Origin: Syncephalastrum monosporum B8922
Taxonomy: Eukaryota; Mucoromycota; Mucoromycetes; Mucorales; Syncephalastraceae
Reading direction: 5' to 3'
Assembly (NCBI GenBank): GCA_000697355.1
Contig: JNEN01000774.1
Coordinates: 62,001 to 126,000 of the forward strand
Length of the DNA: 64,000 bases
A program made the position numbers and the translations under genes. Of the stretch, positions 59,472 through 64,000 are shown one piece after another. Positions within the stretch are counted from its first letter, which is position 1, and every line of letters starts with the position of its first letter. The notes beneath the pieces are model-generated. The model made no database searches, had not been told where the DNA came from, and saw only the letters and a program-made list of their open reading frames with translations.

Positions 59472-60964
59472 ATGGCGCTTCCCACCGATCTCAACAAATT
59501 GCGCGTCGTCGATCTCAAGGAAGAACTCACGAAACGGGATCTTCCGGTGAAGGGCAAGAAGAATGAGCTTGTGGCGCGTCTGCAGCAAGCCATTGATGAA
59601 GAGAACGCCAGCAATTCGGGGGCACCGCAGCAGGAAGAGAAAAGCGGTCCAGAGGTGCAAGAGGCACATGCCCCCGCCACGAACCAGCCTTCTACGGAGG
59701 AGGAAACCAAGGACCAAGACACACGTGCCAAGGAAGACGTACCTGCAGCAGCAGAACCAACACCTGAGCCATCCACTGAAGCAGACACATCCCAACAAGC
59801 TCCACGACAAAACGTCGCTACGCAGCCATCATCATCAACAGGCAACAGCGAACGCACAATTACTCCTGATACCACAAAAGAAGAACAGCATAACGTCGAA
59901 GCACCGAGACCTGAAGAGGAACAGGTGCTTCCTGCATCGTTCGAAGAATCCAGAAAGGGATCAGTCACCGAGCAAAACGCACCCGAAACAGAAGAAACGA
60001 TGACCGTCGATGAAGAACGTGGTAGCAAACGAAAGGCGTCAGTAACGGAGGAAGGTATGCATCATGGTGCTTGATTTATATTCGCTAGCTCATGCAGTAC
60101 TTTTCGTAGACTCGATTGAGAAACGACATCGCAGCGAAGACGATACAAAAGAGCAGAGCATCGTAAGCAGCACGATACAATACTCGGCTCCAGGCTGATC
60201 CAGTGAATAGGTTCCCACTTCCAATGCGATCATCATAACCAACCTGGTTCGTCCACTGATTACACGCCGCGTGCAAGAATTTGTATCGCAGCATGGCACA
60301 GTAAAGCGGTTCTTTTTGGATGCAATCAAGACGCACGCCTATGTGATTGTAAGTCGAGTGTGTCTATCGCTGTTCCATCCTGCTCATTGTATGCTCCTGT
60401 TATTGCAGTACGAAAACAATGACCAAGCGGTTGCGGCGTATCGAGCGATGGATGGTACAAAGTTCCCAACGGACACAGGTCGGAACATTGCGGTGCGGGG
60501 TATGACAGCGGACCAGGTCGAAAGCATGATTGAACAGGAACAGGCCGCTGCTGCAAAACATATCAAATTCGACTGGGAATCCGCTCTCAAGCAAGTCTGC
60601 GGTGGTGACGCACCCGCTGCTCAGGCTGCTACCAGCCAAGCATCCACGCAACGTCCTCGATTCTCTGGCATGGGTCAAATCACAAGACAATTGCAGCAAG
60701 GTAAGAAACGCACTCTTCAAGTCACACATACACACATACACACAACATTTATATATATATATAATATAATTTTATCTATATTCGTTAGCGGCCGCTGCTC
60801 CCGTAGTAGAAAGAAAGACGATCCGAGTCCAGGCGACGGCAACACCAAGCAAGCAGGACGCGCTCTTCCGAAAGACCAAGGCCACGCCTGCTTTGTATTA
60901 CATGCCCGTGTCGGACCAAGTTGCCAAAGCACGGCTTCAACGCTTTAAAGATGAAGTAAAATGA
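59472..60964 (+). CDS. ACIN1: Acinus-like protein: SAP domain, RRM, RNPS1/SAP18-binding motif
   Basis: Five exons: 59472-60054, 60110-60162, 60211-60348, 60409-60700, 60789-60964, about 413 aa. The SAP domain is at the start (LNKLRVVDLKEELTKRDLPV, NELVARLQQAI). A long Glu/Pro/Thr-rich linker precedes an atypical RRM (NAIIITNLVRPLITRRVQEF, FLDAIKTHAYVIYENNDQAV). The C-terminus has the RSB signature DALFRKTKATPALYYMPVSD, which in Acinus binds RNPS1 and SAP18. Domain order matches animal Acinus in a compact form. The ASAP complex acts in splicing and exon-junction complexes. SAP18 is encoded at 23688 in this window. All junctions are GT-AG and in phase. Confidence 0.9.
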
Positions 60965-61219
60965 TTGGCTGTGAAAAAAAAAATAGAAAAAAGTTGACAC
61001 GGTGAACCTGCCCGGTGAAAGTGGATCACCAACGAAACATGGGTTGAGCCCACAGCGTTGCCTCTTATGGTCCTCATCGTCTTAAAAACGTAAAAGCCGG
61101 TTTAATTTTTTTTATTTATCTTGGACGGCCCCCCTCTTGCCCTTTGCCTTCTCTTTCTCTCTCTCTCTTCCACCCTTCTCTCTTCCTCTTTGTTGTTCAA
61201 CAACACACAAACTCATACC

Positions 61220-62971
61220 ATGCTCAGATCGCTGCTTGCCAAGCCCGCCACCCACGCCGTACGCGTGTCGCGGCCCGCTGTCGCCATGGCTACTGTAAGC
61301 TTTCCCTGTCCCTTTTTTTTTTAGATCTTGGGCACTGACACTTCCTGTGATAAATCAGCGTTCTTTTGTGTTCCCTGCTGGTCAGCGTGAATTTCTGAAC
61401 GAGCATCTGGAGAAGAATGACCCAGAAATGTTCAATATCATTGAGGGCGAGAAGAAACGCCAGCGCGAAAGCGTGTGCCTGATCCCCTCCGAGGTATGTA
61501 GAGGCAAGGAAAGTACAAAAGGGGGACGCGTAGCTGACCAAGGGGTGGGCAATCCCTCTGCAGAATTTCACCTCGCGTGCTGTGATGGACGCCCTGGGTA
61601 GTGTCATGCAGAACAAGTACTCCGAGGGTTACCCCGGTGCCCGTTACTACGGTGGCAATGAATTCATTGACAAGTCAGAGCGTCTCTGCCAGCAACGTGC
61701 TCTGGAGGCCTTTGACCTCGATACCGCTCAGTGGGGTGTCAACGTCCAGGCTCTCTCCGGTGCGCCCGCCAACCTCTACGTCTATGGTGCGCTGATGAAG
61801 CCCCACGACCGTCTGATGGGTTTGGATCTTCCCCATGGTGGACAGTGAGTATAAAAAAGGAAACTTCAAGGTCCAAGCGAGCTGATCCGGTCTTCTTAGT
61901 TTGTCCCACGGTTATCAAACCCCCACCAAGAAGATCTCAGCTGTTTCGTCCTACTTTGAGACCCTGCCCTACCGCCTCAATGAGAAAACGGGTCACATTG
62001 ACTACGATGCCCTCGAGGCCAACGCTCTGCTGTACCGCCCCAAGATCATTGTTGCCGGTGCCAGTGCCTACGCCCGTAACATTGACTATGCTCGCATGAA
62101 GGATGTAAGTGGGAGTAAGAAAAAAGCTGGATACGGGGTTATTCATATAAGACGGCTCTAGATCGCCACCAAGTCGGGTGCCTACTTGATGGCCGATATG
62201 GCCCACATTTCGGGTCTTGTTGCCGCCGGCGTCCTGCCTGGCCCCTTTGAGTATGCCGACATTGTGACGACCACGACGCACAAGTCGCTCCGTGGCCCGC
62301 GTGGCTCGCTGATTTTCTTCCGCAAGGGTCTGCGCAGCGTGGACAAGAAGGGCAAGGAGGTCATGTATGACCTTGAGAACCCCATCAACCAGTCTGTTTT
62401 CCCTGGCCACCAGGGTGGTCCCCACAACCACACCATCTCTGCATTGGCCGTCGCGCTCAAGCAGGTCAAGAGCCCGCTCTTCAAGGAGTACCAGTCCCAG
62501 GTCCTGCTTAACAACAAGGCCTTTGCTGACGCTTTCCTGAACCTCGGCTATGATCTCGTCTCGGGTGGCTCGGATAACCACTTGCTGCTCGTCAACCTCA
62601 AGCCCAAGTCGGTCGATGGTGCCCGTGTGGAGCGCATCCTCGAGCTCGTCAACATTGCTGCCAACAAGAACACCGTACCCGGTGACCGCAGCGCTCTCAT
62701 TCCTGGTGGTCTGCGCATCGGTACCCCGGCCATGACCTCCCGTGGTCTGAAGGAGCAGGACTTCTCGACCATCGCCAACTTTATCGACCAGGCTGTCAAG
62801 ATTGCCGTCGAGGAGAAGGCCAAGGTGCAAGGCACCAAGCTTATCGACTTCAAGAAGCACATCGCCGACGGCACCCAGATCCCCGCCATCCAGGACCTCA
62901 AGGCCAAGGTGACTGAATTTGCTTCGGCTTTCCCCACAGTCGGCTTTGAGGAGTCCGAGATGAAACTGTAA
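61220..62971 (+). CDS. SHM1: serine hydroxymethyltransferase
   Basis: Five exons: 61220-61294, 61359-61493, 61564-61844, 61900-62104, 62162-62971, about 501 aa. The first 25 residues ([20 protein letters not shown]) look like a mitochondrial presequence, and a second ATG at codon 23 (MAT) lies just before the intron. Catalytic core: [63 protein letters not shown] with the PLP lysine, and [16 protein letters not shown] [13 protein letters not shown]. It interconverts serine and glycine while charging tetrahydrofolate. Codon use is strongly biased to C-ending codons, as for highly expressed genes. Confidence 0.96.
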
Positions 62972-63194
62972 CATATTCAACATGTGTATCACAAATCCAT
63001 TATTTTTCTGTCTAGCATTCACGTAATTCTTTTGATTTTCCGCTCTCCCTTGCAAGTTTCATCACCTGTCAACATCTCTCTCACACAACAATCTCGCTTT
63101 CTCACTCGCTGGCCCCCTCCATAGCAAACTTCTTTTCTTCCTTCTTTTCCTCTTTTTTATTTACCTTTCGCACTTTATATAAAGATTCTTCTCC

Positions 63195-63978
63195 ATGGTG
63201 ACGTGTTCTCTCTTGTTCGTGTCGTTACTCTTCCTGCCAGCGATCTCGGTCGTCTTCTTGCTATGTCTTCCACTGCTGCTCATGATAGCAGGTCTGTCAT
63301 CATCAAACATGGATTCCTTTTTCATGAAGCCTGCTATTCATCCGCCTACTCATACGCTCTCCTGCTCTCTTCTCTCGTCCTTCTTTTTACGCATATTTTT
63401 ACATCGCCATAGCCAATATGTACACGGTAGCAGCGACAGTATACCTCTACGAGTCTTTAGGTGGAAAACAACCCTCCTTTTCCTTCCCATGGCATCCGTA
63501 CACAGTGTGGACAGTCCACCAAAATCTGTTGTATCGTGCCCTCGAAAAGGGTCAGCGCATCATACCCTCGCTGATCCACAACAGCAGCACCATCAACAAG
63601 GATGCAGCCCACAGGTATATATTAAAAAATGAAGCATGAAATTCGGGCCAGCTGCATCACATGTGTTAACTGCATGCATAACGCAATTCTATCCGAAAAA
63701 CAAAAAGGCGGACACTTACTTACGCTGGCCAAAAGCGGCTTGACCTCTATTATCCAAGCAATCGTGCACTACGTACCATGGTTGTCTTTTTCTACGATAC
63801 GGGCGATACCCTGATGCCGAGTAAAGTATTCTATGCAGCATTTGCAGGACAATTACGTGACCTTGGCTATATCGTGGCGGTACCGGACTATAAGTCCTAT
63901 GATGACGTGCGGGACGTACTCAAATGGGCGCACCAACATGCCTGCGAATACGCTGACCCAGAAATGATATACATTTTG
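63195..63978 (+). CDS. alpha/beta hydrolase, prenylcysteine-methylesterase-like (3' partial)
   Basis: The window ends inside this gene. Supported exons are about 63360-63614 (NMYTVAATVYLYESLGG, WTVHQNLLYRALEKGQRI) and 63759-63978 (SNRALRTMVVFFYDTGD, LMPSKVFYAAFAGQLRDLGY, IVAVPDYKSYDDVRDVLKWA, YADPEMIYIL), followed by a GTATAT donor. The layout matches fold-3 alpha/beta hydrolases of the isoprenylcysteine methylesterase type, with V-PDY and the W-x2-x-H region before the nucleophile elbow, which lies beyond the window. The usual oxyanion HGGG(W) is replaced by YDTGD. The start is uncertain: ATG at 63195 opens a hydrophobic frame, and another ATG near 63260 opens a second; neither joins cleanly to the first supported exon. 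Confidence 0.65.
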
Positions 63979-64000
63979 GTATATACAACAGAACGAGAAA

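Noticed and set aside
61937..63055. Minus-strand open frame of 372 codons
   Set aside because: It is the antisense shadow of the serine hydroxymethyltransferase exon; biased codons there leave the other strand open. No family signal.

Overview
This is nuclear DNA from an early-diverging fungus, most likely Mucoromycota and probably Mucorales. The evidence is short GT-AG introns (about 45-110 nt) in nearly every gene, a fungal gene set (GDP-mannose transporter, chitin deacetylase, CTD kinase subunit Ctk3, DUF3605 protein), a TnpB-like Fanzor fossil, and several families I associate with Mucorales. Species cannot be named from sequence alone. About 27 protein genes were rebuilt by joining exons across introns and checking reading phase. 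No rRNA, tRNA or CRISPR was seen.

Layout. 0-10 kb: an XLF/NHEJ1-like repair factor, a small unknown gene, a decayed multicopy-type gene, a STE20-like kinase, NC2-alpha/DRAP1 and a DUF3605 protein. 10.5-18.2 kb: a SAM-domain kinesin-13, a twin CX9C protein, a chitin deacetylase and the vitamin B6 glutaminase Sno/Pdx2. 18.6-21 kb: a broken Fanzor (eukaryotic TnpB) carrying a 174-bp MITE with perfect 27-bp terminal inverted repeats. 21.7-26.3 kb: Vrg4-type GDP-mannose transporter, SAP18, and a hexokinase-like protein with degraded sugar and ATP motifs. 27.2-34.1 kb: a 21-exon, about 1,934-residue receptor. 34.8-41.4 kb: a second kinesin-13, a small antisense gene, the mitochondrial protease Imp2, and an LRR protein with a myristoylation signal. 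41.4-47 kb: gene-poor except for a GDSL phospholipase B-like gene. 47-64 kb: VIT1/CCC1-type transporter, unknown gene, Ctk3, inositol polyphosphate 5-phosphatase, polytopic membrane protein, secreted Cys-rich protein, mitochondrial lysyl-tRNA synthetase, Acinus, serine hydroxymethyltransferase, and a truncated alpha/beta hydrolase.

The main discovery candidate is the receptor at 27202-34129 (minus). Its order is signal peptide, two periplasmic-binding-protein-like domains, Cys-rich stalk, one membrane helix, a pseudokinase and dimerisation coil that closely resemble animal receptor guanylyl cyclases, then a complete hybrid histidine kinase (H, N and G boxes plus receiver) where the cyclase would be. 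It looks like receptor-guanylyl-cyclase architecture with a two-component output.

Other links: the two kinesin-13 genes share an exon pattern including an 11-nt microexon; SAP18 and Acinus, two of the three ASAP-complex subunits, both lie in this window; and three introns are of the GC-AG type with the same GCAAGT donor.
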